Shown here piece after piece: positions 7,967-16,844 of a stretch of 44,434 nt of DNA. Position numbers and translations under genes: made by a program. Under the pieces are notes generated by a model. The model ran no database searches, was not told the DNA's origin, and saw only the letters and a program-made list of their open reading frames with translations. How positions within the stretch are numbered: position 1 is the first letter of the stretch; the number at the start of each line of letters is the position of its first letter. The DNA is from Deltaproteobacteria bacterium. GTDB taxonomy: Bacteria; Desulfobacterota; Binatia; Binatales; Binataceae. Where the stretch lies: assembly GCA_021780225.1 (NCBI GenBank), contig JAJXZF010000101.1, positions 1 through 44,434 of the forward strand. Reading direction: 5' to 3'.

Positions 7967-8430
7967 TTTCCGCTGCCGCTTTTGCCGCCCGAGCCGGCGT
8001 TATTGATAAACGAGCCGATCGCGTTCTCGAGTATGAAGGCCGATTGGGTTTGCCGGATCGTTCCGCCGTCCTTCAGGTTTTCGCCTGCGCCGAGCGCGAT
8101 CGACACATATTTGTCGCCAATCAATCCGCTGGTCAGAATCGACGCGATCGCTTCGCTGTCGACGTCAACCCCGCGCCAGATAAGCATCCCCACATGGGCG
8201 CGATTATCCTGCAGGCCGACCGTGGTCACCCGGCCCACCTTGACGCCGGCGATTTCAACGTTGTCGCCGCCCTTCAGGCCAGCGATATTGTCGAAGTTGG
8301 CGTAGAGCGTATAGCCCGGCTGCGGAAACAATTCGACGTTTCCAAGCTTGACCGAAAGCACGATCAACGCGCCGATTCCGAGCAGCGCGAAGATTCCGAC
8401 GATTAGCTGAGTAGTTCGACTCGCGTACAT
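7963..8430 (-). CDS. mlaD: MlaD-type MCE-domain protein
   Basis: A 155-residue protein with one N-terminal membrane anchor (LIVGIFALLGIGALIVLSV, about 9-27) and one MCE domain (YTLYANFDNIAGLKGGDNVE then IAGVKVGRV). It forms the hexameric ring on the inner-membrane MlaFE transporter. The C-terminus is a Gly/Ser-rich tail. Length matches MlaD. It sits between mlaF (8 nt) and mlaC (4-nt overlap). No mlaB-like STAS gene is seen in the cluster. Confidence 0.95.
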   Translation of the reverse strand: MYASRTTQLIVGIFALLGIGALIVLSVKLGNVELFPQPGYTLYANFDNIAGLKGGDNVEIAGVKVGRVTTVGLQDNRAHVGMLIWRGVDVDSEAIASILTSGLIGDKYVSIALGAGENLKDGGTIRQTQSAFILENAIGSFINNAGSGGKSGSGK

Positions 8431-8438
8431 TTCACACT

Positions 8439-9245
8439 CTATCGGGCCGCGGCCGCCAGCGGTTCGTCGATTCCCGAGGCGCGGCCGGCCAGAAACAGTT
8501 CGAAGTTTTCATTTTTGGCCGCTCGCGCCTCCGCGACCGTGCCGTTGAGCGCCATGCGCCCCTGATGCATAAACGCTATCCGATCGGAAAATTCAAATAC
8601 CGCCGGCACGTCGTGGCTGACCATCACCGCGGTCAGGCCAAACTGCCGCTGGGTGCCGCGAACCAGTTCGTGAATCTGATGGGTGCGGGTCGGATCGAGT
8701 CCGGTGGTCGGCTCATCGAGCATCAGGATTTTCGGCCGCCGGATTAACGCTCGCGCCAGCGCGGCCCGTTTCTGCATGCCGCCGCTCATCTCCGAAGGAA
8801 ATTTCCGCTCCATCCCGTTGAGACCGACGGCCGCCAGGACTTCCTCGACCCTGCCGGCGATTTCCGCTTTGCCCATCCGGGTCAACTCGACCAGCGGAAA
8901 GGCGACGTTGTCAAAGACGGTCATCGAATCGAACAACGCGCCCGCCTGAAAGAGCATCCCGAATTTTTCCCGCACGTCATTCCGCGCCCGGCCGCTGAGC
9001 GCGGTCACGTCGTGGCCGTCGATTATTATCGTTCCCGAGTCAGGCCGCAGCAGCAGATTAAGATGCTTCAACAAAACGGTTTTGCCGCATCCGCTGGGAC
9101 CAACGATCGTCGTGATCTGCCCGGTCGGGCAGTCGAGATTGACGCCGTCGAGCACCTGCTGCCGGCCAAAGCGCCGGCGCAGATCGCGCACTCTGATGAT
9201 AGCGTCAGGTGCGCCAGCGTTTGGATTCGTCGTCGCCATCCGCAT
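8439..9245 (-). CDS. mlaF: ABC transporter ATPase of the Mla system
   Basis: A 268-residue ATPase. Walker A is GPSGCGKT (about 49-56), the signature is SGGMQKRAALARAL, Walker B is ILMLDEPTTGLDP and the H-loop is VSHD. The SGGM(Q/K)KR signature is typical of MlaF rather than general importers. It powers phospholipid movement by MlaE. The first Met (9245) and third residue Met (9239) are both possible starts. It lies 18 nt after mlaE and 8 nt before mlaD. Confidence 0.96.
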   Translation of the reverse strand: MRMATTNPNAGAPDAIIRVRDLRRRFGRQQVLDGVNLDCPTGQITTIVGPSGCGKTVLLKHLNLLLRPDSGTIIIDGHDVTALSGRARNDVREKFGMLFQAGALFDSMTVFDNVAFPLVELTRMGKAEIAGRVEEVLAAVGLNGMERKFPSEMSGGMQKRAALARALIRRPKILMLDEPTTGLDPTRTHQIHELVRGTQRQFGLTAVMVSHDVPAVFEFSDRIAFMHQGRMALNGTVAEARAAKNENFELFLAGRASGIDEPLAAAAR

Positions 9246-9263
9246 CCACCGAATTTGGCAGTT

Positions 9264-10040
9264 TTACAGAAGGACCGAGGTCAGAAAATAGTCCCAGACC
9301 AGAATCAGCACGCTCGAAAGCACGACCGCTTCCGTGGTGGCGCGGCTAACGCCCGTCGCCATCCGCTGCGCGTTGTAGCCCTTGTAGCAGCAGACCCACA
9401 TCACGACCACGCCGAAGACCAGCGCTTTGTAGAGTCCGATCGCGATGTCATGGGAGTCCATGTTCTGCTTGATGCCGTTGAAAAAGGGGCCGTTCGGCGC
9501 GCCCATCAGGCCGACGCCGACCGCCCATCCGCCCCAGATGCCGATCACGTCGAACAGTCCGGTAAGCAGCGGGAAACTTACGATTCCCGCCAGCACCCGC
9601 GGCGAGACCAGATACTGGACCGGATTGATCGCCATCACGCTCAGCGCGTCGATCTGCTCGGTCGCCTGCATCGAGCCCAATTCCGCGGCCATCGCCGAAC
9701 CGGCCCGCGCGGTGACCATCAAGGCCGCCAGCACGGGACCCAGCTCCCGCACCAGCACCAGCGCGACCACCGTGCCGAGCGCGCCTTCGGAACCGAACCG
9801 GCTCAGCGTGTTGTAGCCCTGCAATCCCAGCACCATGCCGGTGAACAGGCCGATCAGTCCGACGAGAAAGAAGGATTCGGCGCCGATCGAGCGCAGTTGG
9901 CGAATCGCAAGCCGGGGTTTGTACGGGGGCGCCGCCAGATAAAACAAGGATTCGGCAAGAAAGATAACGAACGCTCCCAGCGCCGCCACACGGTCAATCA
10001 CGAGAGCGCCAAGACGCTCAATCATCGCCAAAATAGACAC
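9264..10040 (-). CDS. mlaE: MlaE-type ABC transporter permease
   Basis: A 258-residue polytopic membrane protein of the MlaE/Ttg2B family, with about five to six membrane helices and the family motifs FTGMVLGLQGYNTLSRFG, VLVRELGPVLAALMVTARAG and MQATEQIDALSVMAINPVQY. The start shown is GTG at 10040; an ATG at 10025 is the alternative. cofC ends 13 nt upstream on the same strand, so the operon probably begins with cofC. Confidence 0.95.
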   Translation of the reverse strand: MSILAMIERLGALVIDRVAALGAFVIFLAESLFYLAAPPYKPRLAIRQLRSIGAESFFLVGLIGLFTGMVLGLQGYNTLSRFGSEGALGTVVALVLVRELGPVLAALMVTARAGSAMAAELGSMQATEQIDALSVMAINPVQYLVSPRVLAGIVSFPLLTGLFDVIGIWGGWAVGVGLMGAPNGPFFNGIKQNMDSHDIAIGLYKALVFGVVVMWVCCYKGYNAQRMATGVSRATTEAVVLSSVLILVWDYFLTSVLL

Positions 10041-10053
10041 CGGACCCGCTTTC

Positions 10054-10698
10054 TCAATTAATCATACCGAGGCGCGCGACATGGCTGAAGGTGTGCGTCA
10101 TACTCTGCGTGCGCGCGAACTCGATCAAGTCCTCGGGCGCGTCTATATCGATCGCGGGACCCGACATCGGCACAATCTCGCAGGCTATGCCGCGCTCGCG
10201 GCAGCTTTCGCGATGGCGCGCGAGGCTGAAGCGTCCGAAGCTGGTCGGAATCGCATCGGGCGGACGCCGCACGATAATATTGGTGCCTGAAAGATCGCGC
10301 GAGGGAACCAGCGCCACCGCCCGCGCCGCCGCTGGAAGCGCCGCGAAAGCGGCATCCACGTCATGCGGCGTGGTCAGCGGGCAATCCGAAAGCAGCGTGC
10401 ACAATTCAGTCGCGCCCATGCCGATCAACGCATCGGCCCCCATCCGCGCCGCGACATTGAGGCCGCGCGGAAATCCTTCGTCGATCGCGATTGCGCCTTT
10501 CGCGCACGCCAGCGCCAGCAATTTCGCATCGGAAGTGATCACCGCGATCATGGAGGGGGTGCGCGCGCCCAGCGCGGCCGCCAGCACGTCGCGATACATC
10601 GCGCCCGCCAGTGCGACGCGTTCCGCCGGGGGCAACGCCGGCGCCAGCCGCGTCTTGGCGAAGGCGAGCGCTTTTGCGGCGATCAATACGGCGCGCAC
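10054..10698 (-). CDS. cofC: 2-phospho-L-lactate guanylyltransferase (CofC/FbiD family), coenzyme F420 synthesis
   Basis: CofC activates phospholactate or phosphoenolpyruvate with GTP for coenzyme F420 assembly. Seen: AAKALAFAKTRLAPALPPAE at the N-terminus (nucleotide-binding loop), TLLSDCPLTTP (the metal-binding D-x-P region), DLSGTNIIVRRPPDAIPTSF followed by GRFSLARH, all CofC-type. I place the start at GTG 10698, which puts the conserved loop close to the N-terminus; the frame is open upstream to ATG 10740, overlapping sequence before the divergent gene. About 214 residues, a normal length. Its place ahead of mlaE with a 13-nt gap is unusual. Other F420 genes are not in the window. Confidence 0.85.
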   Translation of the reverse strand: MRAVLIAAKALAFAKTRLAPALPPAERVALAGAMYRDVLAAALGARTPSMIAVITSDAKLLALACAKGAIAIDEGFPRGLNVAARMGADALIGMGATELCTLLSDCPLTTPHDVDAAFAALPAAARAVALVPSRDLSGTNIIVRRPPDAIPTSFGRFSLARHRESCRERGIACEIVPMSGPAIDIDAPEDLIEFARTQSMTHTFSHVARLGMIN

Positions 10699-10758
10699 GG
10701 CGATTCTTATAGCCCATGAAGACGCCCTCGCCAACCGCAAACCTCGGCCGGGCGCGGC

Positions 10759-10790
10759 TTGACAGATCGCGCGGGTCGGCGAAAGATTTC
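10759..10790 (+). promoter_or_regulatory. Possible promoter of the TPR lipoprotein gene
   Basis: TTGACA at 10759-10764 is a perfect -35 hexamer, with an A/T-richer AAAGAT patch 17 nt later as a poor -10. It lies in the only intergenic gap before the rightward gene at 10890. The weak -10 keeps confidence low. Confidence 0.3.
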
Positions 10791-10889
10791 TCCGTGCCGC
10801 CTGAGCAATCGGTGGGGGTGAGTCTCAGGCGCTGGTGCGAACGCCCAGATACCGTTTCTAAATCTTGTATTCAAACAAGGAGCCTGCTC

Positions 10890-11816
10890 ATGCCAGGGAC
10901 CGGATTCCGCCGCGCCCCCAAAACCTTCACGTCCATTGCGCCGCTCGCGGCGATTGCGGCGCTATGCATCGCTATGCTGGCCGCGTGCGCGCACAAATCG
11001 TCGGTCGACGATCTGCTCTCAGCCGGCGACCAGGCGATGCAGAACACCAAATTGGCCGACGCCGAAAGCGATTACGCGCAGGCCGCGTCGCTCGCGCCCG
11101 GCGATCCGCGTCCGCATATCGCGCTGGGCAATCTCTACGTCTTCGAGCAAAAGCCGTCTCAAGCGGAAACCGAATATTTGAAAGTGTTGCAACTCGATTC
11201 GCGGAACGCTCCGGCCCATTCGGCGCTGGCGAGCCTCTACGCCGGCCAATCGAATTTGGGCGCGGCCGAGGAACAGTATCGCGCGGCGGTCGCGATCGCG
11301 CCGGCCAACGCCGCCTACCGCATCGATCTTGGCGCGCTGCTGCAGCGTGCGAATAAGCTCGGCGAGTCCGAAGCCCAATTGCGCACCGCGGTCGGACTCG
11401 AGCCCAAGAATCCGCACGCCCATCTGGCCCTCGGCAAGCTGTTCAGCGCGATGCCGGGGCGTGGCGAAGACGCGCAGTCGGAATTCGATCAGGTGCGCGC
11501 GATCGATCCGTCGTTGGCGCCGGCCGCGCCTCCCGCTCCCACACCCGCGCCGACTCCGGCGGCGAATCCTGAGGCGGGCGTCGGCGCCCCCGCTCCATCG
11601 GCTCCAGCGGCGACGGCCAGAGTCCGTCCCTTGAACCGCCGTTTCCTGTTGACGCACAACTCTCCGGTCTATGACACTCCGGACGAGAATGCGACGGTCG
11701 TCGCGCAGGTGCATCGCGGCAAGTTCGTCCATGTGACCGGCATCACGGGACAATGGTTCCGCATCCAGCTTCGCAACGGAACTGTGGGATTCATACCGCT
11801 GTCCGCCGCGGAATGA
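10890..11816 (+). CDS. TPR-repeat lipoprotein with C-terminal SH3-like domain
   Basis: A 308-residue envelope protein. Start ATG 10890 is chosen over longer readings because AAGGAG lies 6-12 nt upstream and the signal peptide then starts correctly. A hydrophobic run ends in lipobox LAAC (C33). Residues about 37-200 hold four to five TPR units (for example GDQAMQNTKLADAESDYAQA, ALGNLYVFEQKPSQAETEYL). A Pro/Ala-rich linker follows (about 213-245), then a bacterial SH3 domain (LTHNSPVYDTPDENATVVAQ, GQWFRIQLRNGTVGFIPLSA). SH3b domains often bind peptidoglycan; the TPR part suggests a scaffold. Exact partner unknown. Confidence 0.85.
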   Translation: MPGTGFRRAPKTFTSIAPLAAIAALCIAMLAACAHKSSVDDLLSAGDQAMQNTKLADAESDYAQAASLAPGDPRPHIALGNLYVFEQKPSQAETEYLKVLQLDSRNAPAHSALASLYAGQSNLGAAEEQYRAAVAIAPANAAYRIDLGALLQRANKLGESEAQLRTAVGLEPKNPHAHLALGKLFSAMPGRGEDAQSEFDQVRAIDPSLAPAAPPAPTPAPTPAANPEAGVGAPAPSAPAATARVRPLNRRFLLTHNSPVYDTPDENATVVAQVHRGKFVHVTGITGQWFRIQLRNGTVGFIPLSAAE

Positions 11817-11877
11817 ACGGCCGACGCGCCTGTATTGCGGTCGCGAAAATTCGCACAATCGCAGAAGGTGAATCGCG

Positions 11878-12579
11878 ATGGCATCGGTGAACGGACATGA
11901 AGTCAGTTTCGCGGGCAAAGCGGGCGCGCTGCGCGCCCATGTGGCCGAACCGTCCGGCGGCGGCGCCCATCCCGCGGTGATCGTCGTTCAGGAGTGGTGG
12001 GGACTCGACGGCCACATCAAGGACCTCGCGCGGCGGTTCGCGGCCGAAGGCTATTTCGCCGTCGCGCCCGATCTTTACTCGCGGCAGGGCAACAAGGTCA
12101 CCAACGATCCGAACGTCGCGGGCGAACTGATGGGCGGTCTGGCGATGACCGACGGGATCGACGATCTGCTCAGCACGATCGGCTGGATCAAAACGCAGAA
12201 AGCCGCCAATCCGGCCAAAATCGGCGTGACCGGCTTCTGCATGGGCGGCAGCTACGCGACGCTGCTGCCTTGCGTCAGCCGCGATATCAAGGCGGCCGCT
12301 CCGTTCTACGGCGAAATTCCGCCCGACGAAAAACTCCGCGAGCTGAACTGTCCGATTTTTTACGCCTATGGCGAGAACGACGGATGGATCCAGCGCGGCG
12401 ACGTCGACCGGCTCGCGGCCGCGCTGAAGAATTTCGGCAAACACGGCGAGGTCAAGGTTTACGCCAGATGCTCGCACGGCTTTTTCAACGACACGCGCAA
12501 GGATGTTTACAACGCGAACGCCGCGCGTGACGCCTGGACCCGAACGCTGGCGCTGTTCGACAAAAATCTAAAGCATTAA
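11878..12579 (+). CDS. Dienelactone hydrolase family protein
   Basis: A 233-residue alpha/beta hydrolase of the DLH family. The catalytic triad is visible: C121 in GFCMGGS, D168 in GENDGW and H200 in CSHGFFND; E39 in QEWWGLDGHIKDLARRFA is the glutamate that activates the nucleophile. Classical members open dienelactones in chlorocatechol breakdown, but many homologues act on other esters or lactones, so the substrate is open. ATG 11878 is preceded by GAAGGTG. No chlorocatechol genes are adjacent, and a repeat element follows at once. Confidence 0.9.
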   Translation: MASVNGHEVSFAGKAGALRAHVAEPSGGGAHPAVIVVQEWWGLDGHIKDLARRFAAEGYFAVAPDLYSRQGNKVTNDPNVAGELMGGLAMTDGIDDLLSTIGWIKTQKAANPAKIGVTGFCMGGSYATLLPCVSRDIKAAAPFYGEIPPDEKLRELNCPIFYAYGENDGWIQRGDVDRLAAALKNFGKHGEVKVYARCSHGFFNDTRKDVYNANAARDAWTRTLALFDKNLKH

Positions 12580-12741
12580 TGCGGCGTCCCTTAAATAAGT
12601 TTGCACTCCGCGTCGATCTTGCGCTCGGCGTGGATGCCCGGATCAAGTCCGGGCATGACCAACTCCGTTCGTCATTGCCGGGCCAGGACCCGGCAATCCA
12701 TCCCTTGCCGCCCAACAGTGGGCGGCCGGCGCGCCGAGCTG
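12580..12741. repeat. Dispersed ~160-bp repeat, copy 2
   Basis: Near-identical, same-orientation copy of 6091-6251, starting at the stop codon of the dienelactone hydrolase gene. It carries GATGCCCGGATCAAGTCCGG plus GCATGACC (12633-12660) and CATTGCCGGGCCAGGACCCG plus GCAATCC (12673-12699), two CCGG-centred palindromes. The sequence 12742-12840 after it contains nothing I can name. Confidence 0.85.
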
Positions 12742-12840
12742 ATAAGGCATCAGGTGGAAGTTATCTGCGGGACACCGCACCAGGTTAGATTTGCCGGCGT
12801 CCGGCCATCCGGCATCGCCCGCCGCGAGGCGCGATGCGTC

Positions 12841-13719
<879 letters not shown>

Positions 13720-13752
13720 ACGATCGGAGCCTGCGGCAAGGAGCGAATGCCC

Positions 13753-14559
13753 ATGACGATTATCGCGGCCGCCGTGCAGATGACCACCCGGAGCGACAAA
13801 CGCGCGAATCTCGAACGCGCCGAGCATCTGATTCGCCTTGCCGCCGCGCGCGGCGCGCAATTCGTCGCCCTGCCCGAGACCTTCAACTGGCGCGGCAAGC
13901 GCGCGGAGGAAGCCGAGGCCGCCGAATCACTTGACGGCGAATCGCTCGCGCGGATGGCGCGGCTGGCGCGCGAACTGGAAATCCATCTGCTGGCCGGCTC
14001 GATCGCGGAAAGCGCTCCGGGCCTGGACAAGCGCTACAACGCCTCGGCGCTATTCGATCCCGACGGCGCGCGGATCGCCGTCTACCGCAAGATTCATCTG
14101 TTCGACGTCGATTTGCCCGGCCGCGTCACCGTCAAGGAATCGGACGCCAAAATACCCGGCGCGGAAGTCGTAACCGCATCAACCGCGATCGGCAAAATCG
14201 GGATGAGCGTATGCTACGACCTGCGCTTTCCCGAATTGTACCGGCGTCTCGCTTTCGCCGGCGCCCGGATAATCGCGATTCCGAGCGCCTTCACTTTCCC
14301 GACCGGCGAGGCGCATTGGGAAACGCTGATTCGGGCCCGCGCGATCGAAAACCAATGCTACGTGATCGCGCCGGCGCAGTTCGGCCCCAACGTCCACGGC
14401 TTCAGCGACTATGGCAATTCGATGATCGTCGATCCGTGGGGCCGGGTGATCGCGCGTGCGCCGGAACAGGAGTGCGCAATCGTCGCGCCGATCGATCTCG
14501 AATATCTCGAACGGGTGCGGCGCGAATTGCCCGCGCTGACTCACGCGCGCCTGCGCTGA
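13753..14559 (+). CDS. Carbon-nitrogen hydrolase (nitrilase superfamily, Nit1/Nit2-like)
   Basis: A 268-residue amidase fold protein. The Glu-Lys-Cys triad is E42 (ALPETFNW), K113 (YRKIHLFDVD) and C154 (GMSVCYDLRFPELYR). The YRKIHLFD and CYDLRFPELYR blocks are typical of the Nit1/Nit2 branch, whose members hydrolyse deaminated glutathione or omega-amides. Two ATGs compete; 13753 fits AAGGAG (13738-13743) with 9-nt spacing, while 13747 would leave only 3 nt. A rhodanese gene lies directly upstream. Confidence 0.92.
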   Translation: MTIIAAAVQMTTRSDKRANLERAEHLIRLAAARGAQFVALPETFNWRGKRAEEAEAAESLDGESLARMARLARELEIHLLAGSIAESAPGLDKRYNASALFDPDGARIAVYRKIHLFDVDLPGRVTVKESDAKIPGAEVVTASTAIGKIGMSVCYDLRFPELYRRLAFAGARIIAIPSAFTFPTGEAHWETLIRARAIENQCYVIAPAQFGPNVHGFSDYGNSMIVDPWGRVIARAPEQECAIVAPIDLEYLERVRRELPALTHARLR

Positions 14560-14706
14560 TGCGTCATCGGGCGCATCCGCTTGACGATCAGCGGCGGTAG
14601 GATTAAGCAGGCTTTCACGTTCGGTAATGCGCCGCGTCCAGAGAGCGGCGTTCGCTCCGCACCGCGGCGCGGCGGGCGGAACTAAAAGCGCGCAAGGAAT
14701 CAGTTT

Positions 14707-15879
14707 ATGGCAGATGGTCCATTGGCGGGTTTTCGCATCCTCGATTTGACGCAGGTCGTGTCGGGGCCGTTTTGTACGATGCTGCTCGGCGATTTGGGCG
14801 CCGATGTGATCAAGATCGAACCGCCCGAAGGCGACGCCACGCGCCTGTTCGGACGCCCCTTCAAAAACGGCGTCACCGCGACCTTCATCAACTTCAACCG
14901 CAACAAGCGCAGCGTCGTCGTCGATCTGAAACTCGAGCACGGACGCGATATCGTGCGGCGGCTCGCGGTGAAGGCCGACGCGATTATCGAGAACAATCGG
15001 CCGGGCGTCGCCGATCGCCTCGGCATCGGCTACGCCGATATCCGCCGCGCCAATCCCAAGATCGTCTATTGCTCGATCTGCGGCTTCGGGCCCAAAGGCC
15101 CGCACGCCAACGCGCCCGCCTACGATCCGGTGATTCAGGGATATTCCGGGATGGCGTTCGTGCAGGGCGGCAAGGAAAACAAGCCGACCGCCGTCAAGAT
15201 GGCGCTGGCCGATAAGATCGCCGGCATGACCGCCGCGCTCAGCATCGTGAGCGCGCTCCATGCCGCGCGCAATCGCGGGGTCGGCCAGTATATCCGCGTG
15301 CCGATGACCGACGCGATGATGGCGTTCTCCGCCAACGATTCCGCCTTTCTCGGCTACACCTTCCTGCCCGACTCGGAATTCAAGGACAAAGTGCCCAAGA
15401 GCGGCAGCCTCGACCCGTTCCGCACGGCCGACGGATGGGTGACGATCGCGCCCTTCAAAGACGACCAATGGGAGCGGTTGTGCGAAGGCATGGGCCATCC
15501 CGAATGGTGGAAGGTGGAAAATCGCACCGAGCGGATGCGCACCGTTCTGCGCGGTATCGCCAAACTCTTTCCCGAGCGTGAAAGCGCGCACTGGCTGGAA
15601 GTGCTCGAACGCGCCGACGTTCCCGGCGGTCCCGTGCACAATTACGACACGATTTTCGACGATCCCGACGTCATCGCCAACGAAAATTTCGCCGAATACG
15701 ACCATCCGGAAGGCGGCCGCGTGCGCTCGGTAAATCCCGGGATGCGCTTCAGCGAAACGCCCGCGAAAATCTGGCGCACGCCGCCGCGCCTGGGCGAACA
15801 TACCGAAGAGGTGCTGCGCGAGGCCGGGATGTCGCGCGCGCAACTGGAGGAGTTGCGCGCCGAAAAAGCGATTAACTGA
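14707..15879 (+). CDS. CaiB/BaiF family (family III) CoA-transferase
   Basis: A 390-residue family III CoA-transferase. Seen: GFRILDLTQVVSGPFCTMLL, LGADVIKIEPPEGD (CoA-binding Rossmann half), NRNKRSVVVDLK, and the catalytic aspartate D140 in APAYDPVIQGYSG, which forms the acyl-anhydride. These enzymes move CoA between carboxylates (formyl/oxalyl, carnitine, succinyl/mesaconyl, aromatic succinates); the substrate cannot be told from sequence. AAGGAA lies ahead of ATG 14707. The 147-nt gap before it (14560-14706) has no evident terminator or promoter. Confidence 0.93.
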   Translation: MADGPLAGFRILDLTQVVSGPFCTMLLGDLGADVIKIEPPEGDATRLFGRPFKNGVTATFINFNRNKRSVVVDLKLEHGRDIVRRLAVKADAIIENNRPGVADRLGIGYADIRRANPKIVYCSICGFGPKGPHANAPAYDPVIQGYSGMAFVQGGKENKPTAVKMALADKIAGMTAALSIVSALHAARNRGVGQYIRVPMTDAMMAFSANDSAFLGYTFLPDSEFKDKVPKSGSLDPFRTADGWVTIAPFKDDQWERLCEGMGHPEWWKVENRTERMRTVLRGIAKLFPERESAHWLEVLERADVPGGPVHNYDTIFDDPDVIANENFAEYDHPEGGRVRSVNPGMRFSETPAKIWRTPPRLGEHTEEVLREAGMSRAQLEELRAEKAIN

Positions 15880-15905
15880 TCCGCATCAGCGGCCGGCGAA
15901 GCAGC

Positions 15906-16001
15906 CCGACGGTCACGGCGAACCTGCTGACTGGATTGGGGATCGACGAGTATTTCACGCGGACGGATGCGAACGGGACGACGGCCTTTCTTTCCGACGC
16001 G
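15906..16001 (+). pseudogene. RHS-repeat protein relic
   Basis: Frame 15906-16001 reads PTVTANLLTGLGIDEYFTRT then DANGTTAFLSDA. TANLLTGLG(I/L)DEYFTRTD is a hallmark of the RHS repeat-associated core, normally followed by LGSTIAL; here it dissolves after SDA. Nothing else of an RHS gene remains in the 151-nt gap between the CoA-transferase and SDR genes. It is a scar of a much larger toxin or wall-associated gene, or a fragment carried in by recombination. Confidence 0.7.
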
Positions 16002-16030
16002 CCGGACGCGAACTGCGCGCCCTCTCGCCC

Positions 16031-16798
16031 TCAGGTCGCGGAGACGCCGCCGTCCACCATGTAAACTCCGCCTGTGCAGTAGCGGCTCTGGTCCGACGCG
16101 AGGAACAGCATCACGTCCGCGACTTCCTCCGGATGGCCATAGCGGCCGAGCGGGACGCCGCTCTGGAATTGCTCTTTGGCCTGGCCGGCGTGTCCGGGCG
16201 CCATCTGCTCCTCGATCGAGCGCATCATCCGCGTTTCGATCGGCGCGGGATTGACCGTGTTGACGCGAATCTTCATCGGCGCGCATTCGAGCGCCGCCGT
16301 GCGCATCAGTCCGATCACCGCATGCTTGCTCGCGACATAGGCCGCGCCGCCGGGGAAGCCGTGGATGCCGGCGACGGACGAGGTAATCACGATACTGCCG
16401 CCGCCGCTTTTCGCCATCGCCGGAATCGCATGCTTCAGGCCGAGAAACACGCCGCGCACGTTGACCGCGATCACGCGGTCGAAAGCGTCAAGCGACAATT
16501 CCCGGATCGGTAAAAATTTACCCTCGACGCCGGCATTGGCGAGGTAGATATCGAGCCGGCCGTAGCGCTCGACGGCGGCGTCCACGTATTTCCGCGTATC
16601 GTCGTCGCTGGTCACGTCGGCGACGATCGAACTCGCATGATTTCCGCCGATCGCCGCGACCGCGGCGCGCAACGCCCGCTCGTCGAGATCGACCAGCAAC
16701 GCCTTCGCGCCCTCATCGACGAAACGTTTCGCCGCCGCGCGGCCGATTCCGCCCGAACCGCCGGTGATTACCGCCACGCGCCCATCGAGTTTGCCCAT
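16031..16798 (-). CDS. Short-chain dehydrogenase/reductase (SDR)
   Basis: A 255-residue classical SDR. The cofactor motif is TGGSGGIGR (about 12-20), NAG appears in YLANAGVEG, the catalytic Ser lies in VITSSVAGIHG and Tyr/Lys in YVASKHA. An acidic residue after beta-2 (LLVDLDE) favours NAD(H). Start ATG 16798 has GGAGG at 16803-16807 on its strand; a TTG 12 nt earlier is worse. It lies 46 nt downstream of the GMC oxidoreductase gene on the same strand, so the two may act in one alcohol/ketone pathway. Confidence 0.92.
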   Translation of the reverse strand: MGKLDGRVAVITGGSGGIGRAAAKRFVDEGAKALLVDLDERALRAAVAAIGGNHASSIVADVTSDDDTRKYVDAAVERYGRLDIYLANAGVEGKFLPIRELSLDAFDRVIAVNVRGVFLGLKHAIPAMAKSGGGSIVITSSVAGIHGFPGGAAYVASKHAVIGLMRTAALECAPMKIRVNTVNPAPIETRMMRSIEEQMAPGHAGQAKEQFQSGVPLGRYGHPEEVADVMLFLASDQSRYCTGGVYMVDGGVSAT

Positions 16799-16844
16799 CT
16801 TCGCCTCCAATGAATCCGTCCAGCGACGCGCCCGTACGATATCG

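Noticed and set aside
14179-15843. A 554-codon open frame on the minus strand across the nitrilase and CoA-transferase genes
   Set aside because: It is antisense to two genes with full catalytic motifs and shows no domain of its own; long antisense frames are common in this GC-rich codon pattern.
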